A DNA stretch of 64,000 bases from Streptomyces sp. LUP30 (GTDB taxonomy: Bacteria; Actinomycetota; Actinomycetes; Streptomycetales; Streptomycetaceae). This document shows positions 25,900 through 35,336 of this stretch, piece after piece. Each line of letters starts with the position of its first letter. Position 1 is the first letter of the stretch. A program made the position numbers and the translations under genes. The stretch is from positions 124,001-188,000 of the forward strand of contig NZ_MJAJ01000008.1 in NCBI RefSeq assembly GCF_001746365.1, given 5' to 3'. The notes under the pieces are model-generated. The model made no database searches. It saw only the letters and a program-made list of their open reading frames with translations, and was not told the DNA's origin.

Positions 25900-26328
25900 T
25901 CACGCGACGGCCAGCTCGCACCACACGAGCTTGCCGCGGCGCCCCATGCGGGAGAGCGGCTGCCAGTGCCAGACGTCGGCGCAGGCCCGGACGAGGCCCA
26001 TCCCCCGCCCGCTCTCCGCGCCGGTCACCTCCTCCAGCCGGCACGGCGGCTCGGGCGGCTCGGGGTCCGCGTCCCACGCCCCGATCTGGAGCACGCCGTC
26101 CCGGAACCGCAGCCGCAGACAGGCGGGGCCCTTCGTGTGCAGGACGGCGTTGGACATCAGCTCCGAGGCGAGCAGCTCCGCGGTGTCGAGGAGGCCGATC
26201 AGCCCGTGCAGGGTGAGGACGAGACGCAGGGTGCGGCGGCAGACGGTGACGGCGCGGGGGTCGCTCGGGATGTAGAGCGAGTACTCCCAGGAGTCGCCGG
26301 GGTCGACGGAGTGGGCTGCGGCGGGCAT
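25900..26328 (-). CDS. RsbW/SpoIIAB-like ATP-binding protein
   Basis: 142 aa from ATG 26328. It has a GHKL/HATPase_c_2 domain: N-box LLASELMSNAVLHTKG (residues about 54-69), a D-box in QIGAWDAD and G-box SGRGMGLVRA. It is the single-domain serine-kinase anti-sigma type that abounds in Streptomyces. It is divergent from an XRE-DUF5753 regulator followed by a DUF397 gene. This trio recurs many times in Streptomyces genomes, for example around whiJ and abaA, and is tied to development. The partner is not known. Confidence 0.88.
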   Translation of the reverse strand: MPAAAHSVDPGDSWEYSLYIPSDPRAVTVCRRTLRLVLTLHGLIGLLDTAELLASELMSNAVLHTKGPACLRLRFRDGVLQIGAWDADPEPPEPPCRLEEVTGAESGRGMGLVRACADVWHWQPLSRMGRRGKLVWCELAVA

Positions 26329-26527
26329 GGGTCAGCTCCAGGAGGGGCGTGGGGATTCGGACGCACCGGCGGTGGCCTGCCTCAGCCGCCCTGGCAGGGC
26401 GGAGCGGTGCACTTCCGCAGCGTGTGCGGTGCGTCACCGAAGGTAAGGCAATAATTTCTGCCCCTGCAAGCCATTGCCGTAATCTGGCACCCGAAAGAGG
26501 CATGACCACAAGGACGTTGGGGAGCAC

Positions 26528-27379
26528 ATGGCAGCGAGGAGCCATCCCACCGCGCGACAGGTGCGCCTGGGGACCGAGCTGCGCAAGCTACGCGAAGCGG
26601 CCGGATTGAAAGCGCGCGAAGTGGCGGCGCTCCTGAACTCGACGTCCGCGCAGATGAGTCAGGTCGAAGCGGGCATCGCTGCCGTCAGCGCGGAACGCAT
26701 CCGACGTCTCGCCGCCCATTACGGCTGCACGGACGAGGCGTTCATCGACGCGCTTGCCGCCATGGCGGGCGATCGCTCGCGCGGCTGGTGGGACGAGTAC
26801 CGCGGCGTCCTGCCCCAGGTGAACCTGGACGTTGCCGAGGCGGAGCATCACGCGACGTCCCTGCGCGAGATCGTCATCAACCGAGTCCCAGGACTCCTGC
26901 AAACCCCGGACTACGCCCGAGCGGTCTTCCGGTACATGCGCCCGGAGCTGTCCGAGAGTGAGCTCGAACCCCGCGTCGAGTACCGACTGAGGAGACGCTG
27001 CGTCCTCGAAGGCGACGCCTCCACCCCCTACGAGACGATCGTCCACGAGTTCGCCCTGCGCGTCCGCGTGGCCGACCGCCAGACCGCCGTCGCCCAACTC
27101 CATTGGATTCTGGACCAGATCGAGCAGGGCCACGCCGCTGTGCGGGTCATCCCCACCGATCAGGACGGTTTCGCCGGGGCCGGTGCCTCGATGGTGTACG
27201 CCAGAGGCTCGGTGCCTCGACTGGACACCGGCCTCCGGGACGCTCCCACCGGGGTTGTATTCATTGATGAAGAGCCCCAGCTGGAACGACTCCGAACACT
27301 TCTTCGTAGAGTGGAGGACGCGTCGCTGGACCCGGTTGCGTCACGCGACTTCATTCATCGCCTGACGAAGGAACTGTGA
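26528..27379 (+). CDS. XRE-family regulator with DUF5753 domain (WhiJ-like)
   Basis: 283 aa from ATG 26528 behind GGGGAGC. Residues about 12-66 are a Cro/CI helix-turn-helix (LGTELRKLREAAGLKAREVA and STSAQMSQVEAGIAAVSAER). From about 90 the DUF5753 domain shows the typical LREIVINRVPGLLQTPDYAR block, the REYRLRRR-like VEYRLRRRCVLEG segment, and a GVVFIDEEPQLERLRTLLRRVEDASLD end. The gene heads an XRE-DUF397 pair and is divergent from an anti-sigma-like ATPase. In characterised cases (WhiJ) such regulators control sporulation genes together with the DUF397 partner. This paralogue has no known target. Confidence 0.92.
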   Translation: MAARSHPTARQVRLGTELRKLREAAGLKAREVAALLNSTSAQMSQVEAGIAAVSAERIRRLAAHYGCTDEAFIDALAAMAGDRSRGWWDEYRGVLPQVNLDVAEAEHHATSLREIVINRVPGLLQTPDYARAVFRYMRPELSESELEPRVEYRLRRRCVLEGDASTPYETIVHEFALRVRVADRQTAVAQLHWILDQIEQGHAAVRVIPTDQDGFAGAGASMVYARGSVPRLDTGLRDAPTGVVFIDEEPQLERLRTLLRRVEDASLDPVASRDFIHRLTKEL

Positions 27380-27388
27380 GGCAACTTC

Positions 27389-27586
27389 GTGGACCACAAG
27401 CTGCGTTGGCAGAAATCGACGTTCTCCGACGGCGGCGAAGGGGACACCTGCGTAGAACTCGCCGCCTCCCCCGCCCCCGCGGCCCTGCACCTTCGGGAGA
27501 GCGAGGAGCCGGGGACCGCTCTCACCACCACCCCCGCCGCCCTCGCCCACCTCCTGGCAGGGATACGCGCCGGTCTGGGCCGCTGA
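27389..27586 (+). CDS. DUF397 protein
   Basis: 65 aa from GTG 27389, with GAGGCAA upstream. It shows the short DUF397 pattern: LRWQKSTFSDGGEGDTCVELA, a middle LHLRESEEPG in place of the usual RDSKDP, and a C-terminal helix AALAHLLAGIRAG. DUF397 proteins are the regular partner of XRE-DUF5753 regulators and are thought to act as antagonists or cofactors. Its stop abuts the stop of the convergent membrane-protein gene with no gap. Confidence 0.9.
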   Translation: MDHKLRWQKSTFSDGGEGDTCVELAASPAPAALHLRESEEPGTALTTTPAALAHLLAGIRAGLGR

Positions 27587-28057
27587 TCAGCCCTCGGCGG
27601 CACGCCCCTCGGCGTCGCAGCCCGCGATCTCGCCGCTGTGGGCGGCCGCGACCAGGGCGATCGTCAGGATCACCGCCCCGTTGACGATGTGCGTCGACGG
27701 CGGGTAGCTCGCCAGGGTGTAGCCGTCTCCGGTGAGCAGGACGACGGAGAGCACGGCGAGCGGCAGGCCCGCGGTGACGGCGGCCAGCAGGCCTCGCGGC
27801 ACGGGCCGGGCGAGCAGCCGCCGTGGGGCGAGCGCCAGGGCGAGGCCGGTGGCCGTGCCCACGGCGAGGCCGACCGCGAGGCTGCCGAGCACGGCGAGTC
27901 CGGCGGCAGCCGTCAGCGTCCGCGCGGTGCCGTACAGGCCGCCGGTCAGGAAGACGAACGCCGCGACCAGGCACAGGACGCCGCCGATGCCGGCCGGCCA
28001 TGCCCCGATCAGCGCGCCGAGCCGTGCTCCGCGCCGGACGACCGCGCGTGCTCTCAT
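27587..28057 (-). CDS. Membrane protein coupled to an atypical LuxR-type regulator
   Basis: 156 aa from ATG 28057. Four to five hydrophobic helices are seen (LIGAWPAGIGGVLCLVAAFV, LTAAAGLAVLGSLAVGLAVG, GLLAAVTAGLPLAVLSVVLL and INGAVILTIALVAA-like). A cytosolic or external loop carries YTLASYPPSTH. I recognise no family. Its start overlaps the stop of the regulator gene by 4 bp (ATGA), so the two are made together and may work together. Confidence 0.75.
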   Translation of the reverse strand: MRARAVVRRGARLGALIGAWPAGIGGVLCLVAAFVFLTGGLYGTARTLTAAAGLAVLGSLAVGLAVGTATGLALALAPRRLLARPVPRGLLAAVTAGLPLAVLSVVLLTGDGYTLASYPPSTHIVNGAVILTIALVAAAHSGEIAGCDAEGRAAEG

Positions 28058-28767
28058 GCGGGCTGCTCCGGATCCGTCTCCGTGGGCCGGGTCGCGTGCG
28101 GCAGTGGGCCCGCGCGGTCCAGAAGGCCCGTACGGGCCGCCAGGGCAGCCGCCTCCAGGCGGGAGCCCACGCCGAGTTTCATCAGGACCCGCTGGACGTG
28201 GGTGCGGGCCGTCGACGGGGCTATGCGCATGCCGGCGGCGATCAGCCGGGTGTCCTCGCCGTCCGCGACCCGGACCAGGACCTCGACCTCGCGCGGGGTG
28301 AGCATCTGCAGCAGACGCTGGCCCTCGTCGTCCGGTTGGGCCGCCGGGTTGAGCAACTCGCTGAACGCGCCCTGCAGCAGCTGCGGAGCCACCGCCGCCT
28401 CGCCCGCCCTCGCCTTCATGATCGCCCGCTCCACGCCCTCTATACGCTCGTCGTGGCGTACGTAGCCGGATGCGCCGGCCGCGAAGGCCGCCGCGATGCC
28501 GCGCGGACTCGGCACCGGCCCGAGGACCAGCACGGCCACCTGCGGACGCTCCCGCTTGATGCGCACCACCGGATCGAAGATGCCCGGCTCGGCCGGGACC
28601 GCCGTGCCCATCAGGCACACTTCCGGAGCACGGGTGATCACCAGCTCCGCCGCGCCCGCGGCCGGGGCCGCCGCGGCGAGCACCCGGTGCCCGCGCAGTT
28701 TGAGAGCCGAGGCCAGCGCCTCGGCGAGCAGTCGGTGGTCGTCGACCACCATCAGCCGCACTCCCAC
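28054..28767 (-). CDS. LuxR-type regulator with degenerate receiver domain
   Basis: 237 aa. GTG 28767 was chosen because GGGGGG stands 6 bp upstream. The receiver begins LMVVDDHRLLAEALASALK, but the phospho-acceptor position reads VCLMGTAVP where an Asp is expected. The switch Lys is also lost, with GYVRHD in place of GYxxKD. The C-terminal LuxR domain (LTPREVEVLVRVADGEDTRLIAAGMRIAPSTARTHVQRVLMKLG) is intact. It therefore probably works without phosphorylation, perhaps by ligand or protein contact, like other atypical receivers of Streptomyces. It is translationally coupled to a small membrane protein. Confidence 0.85.
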   Translation of the reverse strand: MGVRLMVVDDHRLLAEALASALKLRGHRVLAAAAPAAGAAELVITRAPEVCLMGTAVPAEPGIFDPVVRIKRERPQVAVLVLGPVPSPRGIAAAFAAGASGYVRHDERIEGVERAIMKARAGEAAVAPQLLQGAFSELLNPAAQPDDEGQRLLQMLTPREVEVLVRVADGEDTRLIAAGMRIAPSTARTHVQRVLMKLGVGSRLEAAALAARTGLLDRAGPLPHATRPTETDPEQPA

Positions 28768-28956
28768 CAGCAACCCCCCAGTCCCCCCATGGATGCCCAC
28801 ACGGATCCACACGCACCAACGGGGGGCGCCCCCCGGCACCCCCTCTTCATGCCCGAGGAAGCTACACGCTTGTTCGACGTTGCGCTCCCCCTACCGGAGA
28901 GAAGTGCCCCGGATCGCCGAAAATCCTCGCATTCGAGGGTCATGCGCGATAAGTGC

Positions 28957-28988
28957 GCGGCCCCGCCCCTGAGCAGGGACGGGGCCGC
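28957..28988 (-). terminator. Terminator of the PQQ-propeller gene
   Basis: GCGGCCCCG (28957-28965) and CGGGGCCGC (28980-28988) form a 9-bp stem, with an inner CCCTG/CAGGG pairing, just after the stop at 29006 in the minus direction. Confidence 0.75.
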
Positions 28989-29005
28989 GACGGCAATTAA
29001 GATGA

Positions 29006-31063
29006 TCAGCTGCCCGCGGTGCCGAACCCGACCGCGAGGTACTGCGGGTCGCCGCTCGACGTCGCCCCGTCGTCGGCGTACACCTCCGACATGTACAGGT
29101 GTCCCTTGGCGAAGAGGACCTCGGAGTACTCCGGGGACATGGCGATCTCCACGTCGTGCACCTCGTCCGTGGCCGGGTTCTCCAGCAGCTTGGTCTCCTT
29201 GAAGGAGCCGCCGTCGATGCTGACGACCTGTCCGCCCTTGTCGTAGGGGGGCCGCTTGTAGGCGATCAGGTTCGCGCCGTCCATGCGCAGCGGGTAGATC
29301 GTGTAGCCGTCGCCGGCGTCCGCCCGCTGGCCGGTGGGCTTGCCGGTGGCCAGGTCGAAGGCGACGATCTCGTTCGTCCGGCTGTGGTCGCCGCCGCTGT
29401 CGTGCTCCTCGGTCGGGACGTAGATCCGGTCGTTGCCGACGGCCAGGCCCATGCAGGCCTCGACCCGGGTGATGCCTTCGCAGTCGGCCGCGTAGTCGTC
29501 GCCCGGCACCGAGATGCGGGTGCGCAGCTTGCCGGTCTTGTTGTCGATGGAGAAGAAGTCCGAGATGCCGCTGCCGTCACCGGCGCTGTCGCCGACGTCG
29601 GCGGCCACGACCAGCGGGTCGGTGGACACGACGGACGCGTACTCGATGCCCGAGGCGAGCTTGTACTCGGAGATCACCTTCCCGGAGACCGGGTCGATGG
29701 TCTGGATGTGCAGCTCGGGGTTGTCGTAGGGGCCGCACTTGCGCACGGCGACCAGCTTCGGACCGCCGCCGTAGCCGTCGTCGTAGCAGGTGTCGGCCGG
29801 CTTCGGCGCCCACAGCGGCTTGCCGGTGTCGATGTCGAAGGCCGCGCCGCCCTCGGTGCTGCCCAGGGCGACCGTCTTCGCGCTGACCGTCACGTTGTCG
29901 AAGGTGACGGCGCGGTCCCCGGTCGCGACGGTCTTCCTCCACAGCTGCTTGCCCGCGACGAGGTCGATCGCCGCGACCTGGTCGCAGCCGGCCGTCTTGG
30001 CGGCGCTGGCCTGGAAGGTGACCGCCGTGCGGTGGTCGGCGGTGGCGAACTTGCTGGCCTCGCAGACCGGGCCGGGCAGCGGCACCGTCCAGAGCTTGGT
30101 GCCCTTGACCAGGTCGTATCCGGAGATCTCGTTGACGCTCGTCTTCACGTACGCCTTGTCGGTCAGCCAGGAGCCCTTGATGCCGACGCTGGCGCCCTTC
30201 TTGACCACGGGCATCGGAACCTTGAACAGGACGCTGGCGGCGGGGTCGGCCGGCGCCTTCTCGCTGCCGCCCGCCGTCGTGCCGCCGCCTCCGGCGCCAC
30301 CCGTGCCCTTGTCCCCTCCGCCGCCGTTCGCGCCGCCGGAGCTCGCCTCGTCCTTCTTGCCGCCGTGACCGGAGTTCGCGTACCAGACGCCGCCGCCCAC
30401 GATGAGCGCGATCGCGGCGACGGCGGAGACGATGATCGCCACCTGCGCGTTGATCTTCCGTCCGGACCCGGTGGACCCCGCGCCGACCTGCGGCTGCATG
30501 GGCACGGTCGGCTGCCCCGGATACCCGTAGCCGGGCTGGGCCGGATAGCCCGGCTGCCCCGGCTGGCCCGGGTAGCCGTAGCCCGGCTGCTGGCCGTACG
30601 CCGTGGCGGGCTGGCCGTACGCGGCCGGTCCCGGGGCGGGGGCGCCCGGCTGGGCGGGGTAGCCGTAGCCGGGGGCGGCCGGGGGCGGCGCCTGCGGGTA
30701 GCCGTAGCCCGGCTGGGGCTGCGGGGGCCCGGAGGGCGCCGCGGGGGGAGGCGTCTGCGGCGGCTGGGGAGCCTGGGGCGGCTGTGACGGCTGTCCCTGG
30801 GACTGGGCCGGGGCGGGCGCCGGAGGCTGGGCCTGGGGGTACCCGTAGCCCGGCTGCGGGGCCTTGGTCAGGTCGGGCCCGGCAGGCTGCGGCGGGGCGT
30901 CCTGGGGCGTGGCGTCCTGGGGCGTGGCGTCCTGGGGCGTGGCGTCCTGGGGCGTGGCGTCCTGGGGCGTGGCGTCCTGCGGGGGCGGGCCGAATCCGCC
31001 CTGCGGCGGCTGCGAGGGCTGCTGCGGGGGCTCGTTCGGCGGCGGAGGCGGCGGCTGGGTCAT
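29006..31063 (-). CDS. Proline-rich membrane-anchored PQQ-type beta-propeller protein (copy 1)
   Basis: 685 aa from ATG 31063. Residues 1 to about 205 are cytosolic and built of Pro/Gln/Gly/Tyr repeats, including PQDAT repeated five times and many GYGYP blocks. One transmembrane helix follows ([20 protein letters not shown]), then a Gly-rich linker. From about 285 an extracytoplasmic eight-bladed-type PQQ-like propeller shows blade motifs such as [34 protein letters not shown] and [10 protein letters not shown]. The propeller has no visible active site, so a binding or scaffold role is likely. A paralogue lies 109 bp upstream in tandem. Related Streptomyces proteins are annotated only as PQQ-binding-like. 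Confidence 0.85.
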   Translation of the reverse strand: MTQPPPPPPNEPPQQPSQPPQGGFGPPPQDATPQDATPQDATPQDATPQDATPQDAPPQPAGPDLTKAPQPGYGYPQAQPPAPAPAQSQGQPSQPPQAPQPPQTPPPAAPSGPPQPQPGYGYPQAPPPAAPGYGYPAQPGAPAPGPAAYGQPATAYGQQPGYGYPGQPGQPGYPAQPGYGYPGQPTVPMQPQVGAGSTGSGRKINAQVAIIVSAVAAIALIVGGGVWYANSGHGGKKDEASSGGANGGGGDKGTGGAGGGGTTAGGSEKAPADPAASVLFKVPMPVVKKGASVGIKGSWLTDKAYVKTSVNEISGYDLVKGTKLWTVPLPGPVCEASKFATADHRTAVTFQASAAKTAGCDQVAAIDLVAGKQLWRKTVATGDRAVTFDNVTVSAKTVALGSTEGGAAFDIDTGKPLWAPKPADTCYDDGYGGGPKLVAVRKCGPYDNPELHIQTIDPVSGKVISEYKLASGIEYASVVSTDPLVVAADVGDSAGDGSGISDFFSIDNKTGKLRTRISVPGDDYAADCEGITRVEACMGLAVGNDRIYVPTEEHDSGGDHSRTNEIVAFDLATGKPTGQRADAGDGYTIYPLRMDGANLIAYKRPPYDKGGQVVSIDGGSFKETKLLENPATDEVHDVEIAMSPEYSEVLFAKGHLYMSEVYADDGATSSGDPQYLAVGFGTAGS
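30896..30980. repeat. 15-bp minisatellite encoding PQDAT
   Basis: The unit GGCGTCCTGGGGCGT recurs five to six times without interruption and with almost no change. It encodes PQDAT repeats at about residues 29-58 of the propeller protein. A unit of 15 bp keeps the frame whatever the copy number. Confidence 0.9.
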
Positions 31064-31172
31064 GGTGTGGGTACCTCGGAACAACTCGGGAGGCTGCGCG
31101 AGCAGGGGAAGCTCGGGAAGCCCGGGAAGACGGGCCTGGACGACGGTGGCGGGCCGGAAGGGGCAGGTCGCC

Positions 31173-32999
31173 CTACTGGCCGTACGCGAGCATCAGCTTC
31201 TCCTTCGTGTCGTCGTTGCCCGTCAGCCTGGTGGTGGAGATGTAGAAGCGTCCGCCGACCCAGTCGATGTCCCGCGAGAAGAAGCTGTTTTCGATGTCGG
31301 CCGTGCTCTTGGGAAGCTGCATCAGCATCTTCGGGGTGTGCGCGGAACCGGCCGTCGGGATGCCCACCACGCGGCCCGGCCCCTCGAACGACGGCTCCAC
31401 GTAGGCCACGAGCCGGCCGCCCTCGGTCTTCACCGGCAGCATCGCCTCGTCCGTCGGGGACTTGACGCGCCACTTCTCCTTGCCGGTGGACAGGTCGATC
31501 GCCACGATCTCGTTGGGACCGCTCTTCGTCTCGGTCGGCAGGTACAGGGTGCCTGCGTCGGAGGCCACGCCGGCGCAGCCCGTGAGGTTGCGCTGCAGGA
31601 AGCCGCCCTCGCACTTGGGGGCGAAGCTCTCGTCGACGCGGACCTGCGAACGGAGCGAGCCGTCCGGCTTGAACACCGTGATGTTCCAGCTCTTCTTGTC
31701 CTCGTCGGTGCTGTAGACGACCAGCGGGTCGACGGAGTACGTCTTCGCGACCGACCAGCCCTTGGTGAACTTCTGCGTCCACCTGACCTTGCCGGTCGCC
31801 GGGTCCAGTTCCTGGATCTCGTCGTGCTCGGTCGGGTCGCTCGCGTCGCAGGACGCCACCGCGATGAGCCGGGTCCCGCCGGCGAACGCGGTCGGGAAGC
31901 ACGCGTCGCCGTACTTCTGCTTGTCGTACAGCTTCTTGCCGGTGCGGACGTCGTACGCCGTCCCGGACTGCGAGCGGCCCACCATCAGGGTGTTGCCGGA
32001 CAGCGACAGTTCCACGCTGATCGCGCTGTCGAACAGTGCGCCGTCCGCGACCACGCCCGTCCAGCCCTTGGCGCCGGTGTTCAGGTCGATCTGCTGGAGC
32101 TGGTTGCACTTGGCGCGGTCGCTGGTGCCGCTCATGTACGCGACGACGACCTTGTCGTCCGCCGTCTTCTGCGGGGTGACCGCGCAGATCTTCTGCGGCA
32201 GCGTGATGGCGGCCCAGGTCGGCCTGCCGTCGCCGACGTTGTACGCGACGAGTTCCTTGTAGGCCGCCTTCACGGCCGCCTTGGCGGTGATCCACATGCC
32301 GGGGGCGTCGGCGCCGGATGCGGGGGCGTCGGGCGCCTCCTTGTACCAGAGCACCTTCGCCTCGCCGGCCTTGCGGCCGGCGTTGAAGTCCTGGTCGTCG
32401 TCACCGCCGCCGTCGCCGCTGCCGTCCCCGGGGTTGACCGGGGCGTCGCTCGCCGTGGCCTTGCCGTCGTCGCTCGGTCCGGCGACCGGCTTCTTGCCGC
32501 CCTTGTCGTCGCCCTTGGTGACCGCGAACACCGTCCCGCCGATGACCAGGAGCGCCGCCACCGCGGCGCCCACCACCAGCGCGGGCCGGCCCTTGAAGGG
32601 GTTGCGGCCGCCGCCCTGCGGGGTGCCGGGCGCGCCGGGGAACTGGGGCTGCTGCTGCGGGTAGCCGTAGCCGGGCTGCGGGCCGTAGGGGCCGCTCGGC
32701 TGAGCGTACGGGCCGGGCTGCTGACCGTACGGAACGGGTTGCCCGCCGTAGGGCCCCGGCTGGCCGTAGGGGCCCGGCTGCTGGGGCGGCGCGTACGGTC
32801 CCGGCTGCTGGGGGTAGCCGTAGCCGGGCTGCGGCGAGGGCGGGGCGGGCGGGCCCTGGGGCGGCTGCGGCGGCTGCGGCGGCTGCTGCGGTGCGGCGAA
32901 CCCGCCCTGCGGCGGCGTCTGTCCGGCCGGTGGCTGCGGGCGGTCCTGCGGTGCTCCGAAACCACCCTGCTGCGGCGGCTGATCCGGCGGCTGAGCCAT
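31173..32999 (-). CDS. Proline-rich membrane-anchored PQQ-type beta-propeller protein (copy 2)
   Basis: 608 aa from ATG 32999. It has the same layout as its downstream neighbour: a cytosolic tail of about 145 residues rich in Pro, Gln, Gly and Tyr (repeated PGPYGQPG and GYGYPQQ blocks), one transmembrane helix ([21 protein letters not shown]), an Asp/Gly linker, and a propeller with blades such as [41 protein letters not shown] and [13 protein letters not shown]. It is clearly a tandem duplicate of copy 1, now diverged. The cytosolic tail may bind signalling or cell-pole proteins, but no function is established. The ABC-F gene upstream has its own terminator between. Confidence 0.85.
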   Translation of the reverse strand: MAQPPDQPPQQGGFGAPQDRPQPPAGQTPPQGGFAAPQQPPQPPQPPQGPPAPPSPQPGYGYPQQPGPYAPPQQPGPYGQPGPYGGQPVPYGQQPGPYAQPSGPYGPQPGYGYPQQQPQFPGAPGTPQGGGRNPFKGRPALVVGAAVAALLVIGGTVFAVTKGDDKGGKKPVAGPSDDGKATASDAPVNPGDGSGDGGGDDDQDFNAGRKAGEAKVLWYKEAPDAPASGADAPGMWITAKAAVKAAYKELVAYNVGDGRPTWAAITLPQKICAVTPQKTADDKVVVAYMSGTSDRAKCNQLQQIDLNTGAKGWTGVVADGALFDSAISVELSLSGNTLMVGRSQSGTAYDVRTGKKLYDKQKYGDACFPTAFAGGTRLIAVASCDASDPTEHDEIQELDPATGKVRWTQKFTKGWSVAKTYSVDPLVVYSTDEDKKSWNITVFKPDGSLRSQVRVDESFAPKCEGGFLQRNLTGCAGVASDAGTLYLPTETKSGPNEIVAIDLSTGKEKWRVKSPTDEAMLPVKTEGGRLVAYVEPSFEGPGRVVGIPTAGSAHTPKMLMQLPKSTADIENSFFSRDIDWVGGRFYISTTRLTGNDDTKEKLMLAYGQ

Positions 33000-33114
33000 C
33001 AGCGTGTTCCCCCTTGTCACTGTTTTTTAGCCACGCCCCCGGGTCAGTGACCACCCGGAGCCGTCTTCAGTAGGACGCAGACGGCTCTTTCTATCACCTG
33101 GCGTCGACAGGCCA

Positions 33115-33157
33115 ACGGGCCGGATCCGCCCCTGTTCCCAAGGGAGGACCGGCCCGT
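33115..33157 (-). terminator. Terminator of the ABC-F gene
   Basis: ACGGGCCGG (33115-33123) and CCGGCCCGT (33149-33157) form a 9-bp stem with an inner CCCCTGTTCCCAAGGG pairing. It lies 31 bp beyond the ABC-F stop on the minus strand. Confidence 0.75.
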
Positions 33158-33188
33158 GATGCCGTCGTTATGCGCCTTCACGCAGCCT

Positions 33189-34994
33189 TCACGCGTCCTC
33201 GGCGAGTTCCAGCCACCGCATCTCCAGTTCCTCGCGCTCGGAGGCCAACTCCCGCAGCTGGGCGTCCAGTCCGGCGACCTTCTCGAAGTCGGTGGCGTGG
33301 TCGGCGATCTGGGCGTGCAGCTTGGCCTCCTTCTCAGACGCCTTGTCCAACTGCCGCTCGATCTTCTGCAGTTCCTTCTTGGCGGCGCGCTGGTCGGCCG
33401 CGCTCTTCTCCGGCGCGGCCTTCTGCGCGGCGGCCGGGACGGAGGCGGCGGCGGCCTCCTCCATGCGCTGCCGGCGCTCGATGTACTCGTCGATGCCGCG
33501 CGGGAGCATCCGCAGGGCGGCGTCGCCGAGCAGCGCGAAGACCCGGTCCGTGGTGCGCTCCACGAAGAAGCGGTCGTGGGAGATGACGATCATCGAGCCG
33601 GGCCAGCCGTCGAGGAGGTCCTCCAGCTGGGTGAGGGTCTCGATGTCGAGGTCGTTGGTGGGCTCGTCGAGGAAGAGGACGTTGGGCTCGTCCATGAGCA
33701 GGCGCAGGATCTGCAGACGGCGGCGCTCACCACCGGACAGGTCCCCGACCGGCGTCCACTGCTTGTCCTTGTTGAAGCCGAACGTCTCGCACAGCTGCCC
33801 GGCCGTCATCTCGCGCCCCTTGCCGAGGTCGACGCGCTCGCGCACCTGCTGCACGGCCTCCAGGACCCTCAGGTTCGGGTCGAGCTCGCCGACCTCCTGG
33901 GAGAGGTAGGCCAGCTTGACCGTCTTGCCGACGGCGATCCGGCCGGCCACGGGCTGTGTCTCGCCCTCGCTGCGGGCGGCGTCGGCCAGGGCCCGCAGCA
34001 GGGAGGTCTTCCCGGCGCCGTTGACGCCGACGAGGCCGATGCGGTCGCCCGGGCCGAGGTGCCAGGTGATGTGCTGGAGCAGCACCTTCTGTCCGGCCTG
34101 GACGGTGACGTCCTCCAGGTCGAACACCGTCCTGCCGAGGCGTGAGGAGGCGAACTTCATCAGCTCGCTGCTGTCCCGGGGCGGCGGCACGTCCGCGATG
34201 AGCTCGTTGGCGGCCTCCACTCGGAAGCGCGGCTTGGACGTGCGGGCGGGGGCTCCGCGCCGCAGCCAGGCCAGCTCCTTGCGGACCAGGTTCTGCCGCT
34301 TGGTCTCCTCGGTCGCGGCGATGCGCTCGCGCTCGGCGCGTGCGAAGACGTAGTCGGAGTAGCCGCCCTCGTACTCGTGGACGTCGCCGCGCTGCACGTC
34401 CCACATGCGGGTGCAGACCTGGTCCAGGAACCAGCGGTCGTGGGTGACGCAGACGAGCGCGGAGCGGCGCTCGCGCAGGTGCCGGGCGAGCCAGGAGATG
34501 CCCTCGACGTCGAGGTGGTTGGTCGGCTCGTCGAGGACGATCAGGTCCTGCTCGTCGATCAGCAGCTTGGCCAGCGCGATCCGGCGGCGCTCACCGCCGG
34601 AGAGGGGGCCGATGACGGTGTCCAGGCCCTGCGGGAAGCCGGGCAGGTCGAGCCCGCCGAACAGTCCGGTCAGCACGTCCCGGATCTTGGCGTTGCCGGC
34701 CCACTCGTGGTCGGCGAGGTCGCGGATGACCTCGTGCCGGACGGTGGCGGCCGGGTCCAGGGAGTCGTGCTGGGTGAGCACGCCCATGCGCAGGCCGCCG
34801 GAGTGCGTGACCCGGCCGGTGTCGGCGTCCTCCAGCTTGGCCAGCATGCGGATCAGCGTGGTCTTGCCGTCGCCGTTGCGGCCGACGACGCCGATCCGGT
34901 CCCCTTCGGACACGCCGAGCGAGATGCCGTCGAGGAGTGCACGGGTGCCGTACACCTTGCTGACGTTCTCGACATTGACCAGATTGACGGCCAT
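33189..34994 (-). CDS. ABC-F family ATPase (Uup-like)
   Basis: 601 aa from ATG 34994 behind GGCAGGAGAG. It has two ABC domains in one chain and no membrane helices. Domain 1 has Walker A GRNGDGKTT (about 39-47), signature LSGGERRR and Walker B LIVLDEPTNHLD. Domain 2 has GVNGAGKTS, LSGGERRR and LFLDEPTNDLD. The tail, about 530-601, is a charged coiled coil (LQKIERQLDKASEKEAKLHAQI), as in Uup. ABC-F proteins act on the ribosome: some relieve stalls and some give antibiotic resistance. Nothing here singles out a resistance role, and it matches the housekeeping Uup-type of actinobacteria. Confidence 0.92.
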   Translation of the reverse strand: MAVNLVNVENVSKVYGTRALLDGISLGVSEGDRIGVVGRNGDGKTTLIRMLAKLEDADTGRVTHSGGLRMGVLTQHDSLDPAATVRHEVIRDLADHEWAGNAKIRDVLTGLFGGLDLPGFPQGLDTVIGPLSGGERRRIALAKLLIDEQDLIVLDEPTNHLDVEGISWLARHLRERRSALVCVTHDRWFLDQVCTRMWDVQRGDVHEYEGGYSDYVFARAERERIAATEETKRQNLVRKELAWLRRGAPARTSKPRFRVEAANELIADVPPPRDSSELMKFASSRLGRTVFDLEDVTVQAGQKVLLQHITWHLGPGDRIGLVGVNGAGKTSLLRALADAARSEGETQPVAGRIAVGKTVKLAYLSQEVGELDPNLRVLEAVQQVRERVDLGKGREMTAGQLCETFGFNKDKQWTPVGDLSGGERRRLQILRLLMDEPNVLFLDEPTNDLDIETLTQLEDLLDGWPGSMIVISHDRFFVERTTDRVFALLGDAALRMLPRGIDEYIERRQRMEEAAAASVPAAAQKAAPEKSAADQRAAKKELQKIERQLDKASEKEAKLHAQIADHATDFEKVAGLDAQLRELASEREELEMRWLELAEDA

Positions 34995-35336
34995 TTCTCT
35001 CCTGCCCGGGGGGATCGATCGACCCTCCAGGGTAGTCCGGCGGCCCGCACCGCCCGCCCACCCGTCCGGCTGGGGGCCGGGGGCCCCGGGATCGGAGCGG
35101 TGTGTGGGAGGGGAGACGGCTCCCCGGAGCGCGCGATGTCCAGCGCGCGACCCGTGAAGGGCGTGCGCGCTGCTCAGCGGCGGCGTGTGCGCGGTCGGCC
35201 CGCGCCCCCAGGTGTCGAGGTGTGCCGGCGGAGGCCGGCCGCGGACGGCGGCCGGTTGCGCGCCCCCGGCGGACGCCGCACCCCGCAAGCCCCGGCGGAC
35301 GGCCCCTTGCACGAGTCCGCGCCCGTCCGCCGGTCC
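34995..35336. other. Intergenic region upstream of the ABC-F gene
   Basis: This 342-bp gap is very GC-rich. I find the 35292-35333 hairpin (listed separately), several GCGGCC/GGCCGC palindromes, and no credible gene. The ABC-F promoter must lie here, but I cannot single out a consensus. Confidence 0.4.
35292..35333 (-). terminator. Hairpin after the ankyrin/HEAT gene
   Basis: CCGGCGGACG (35292-35301) and CGTCCGCCGG (35324-35333) form a perfect 10-bp stem with a 22-nt loop, directly after the stop at 35337 on the minus strand. Confidence 0.6.
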
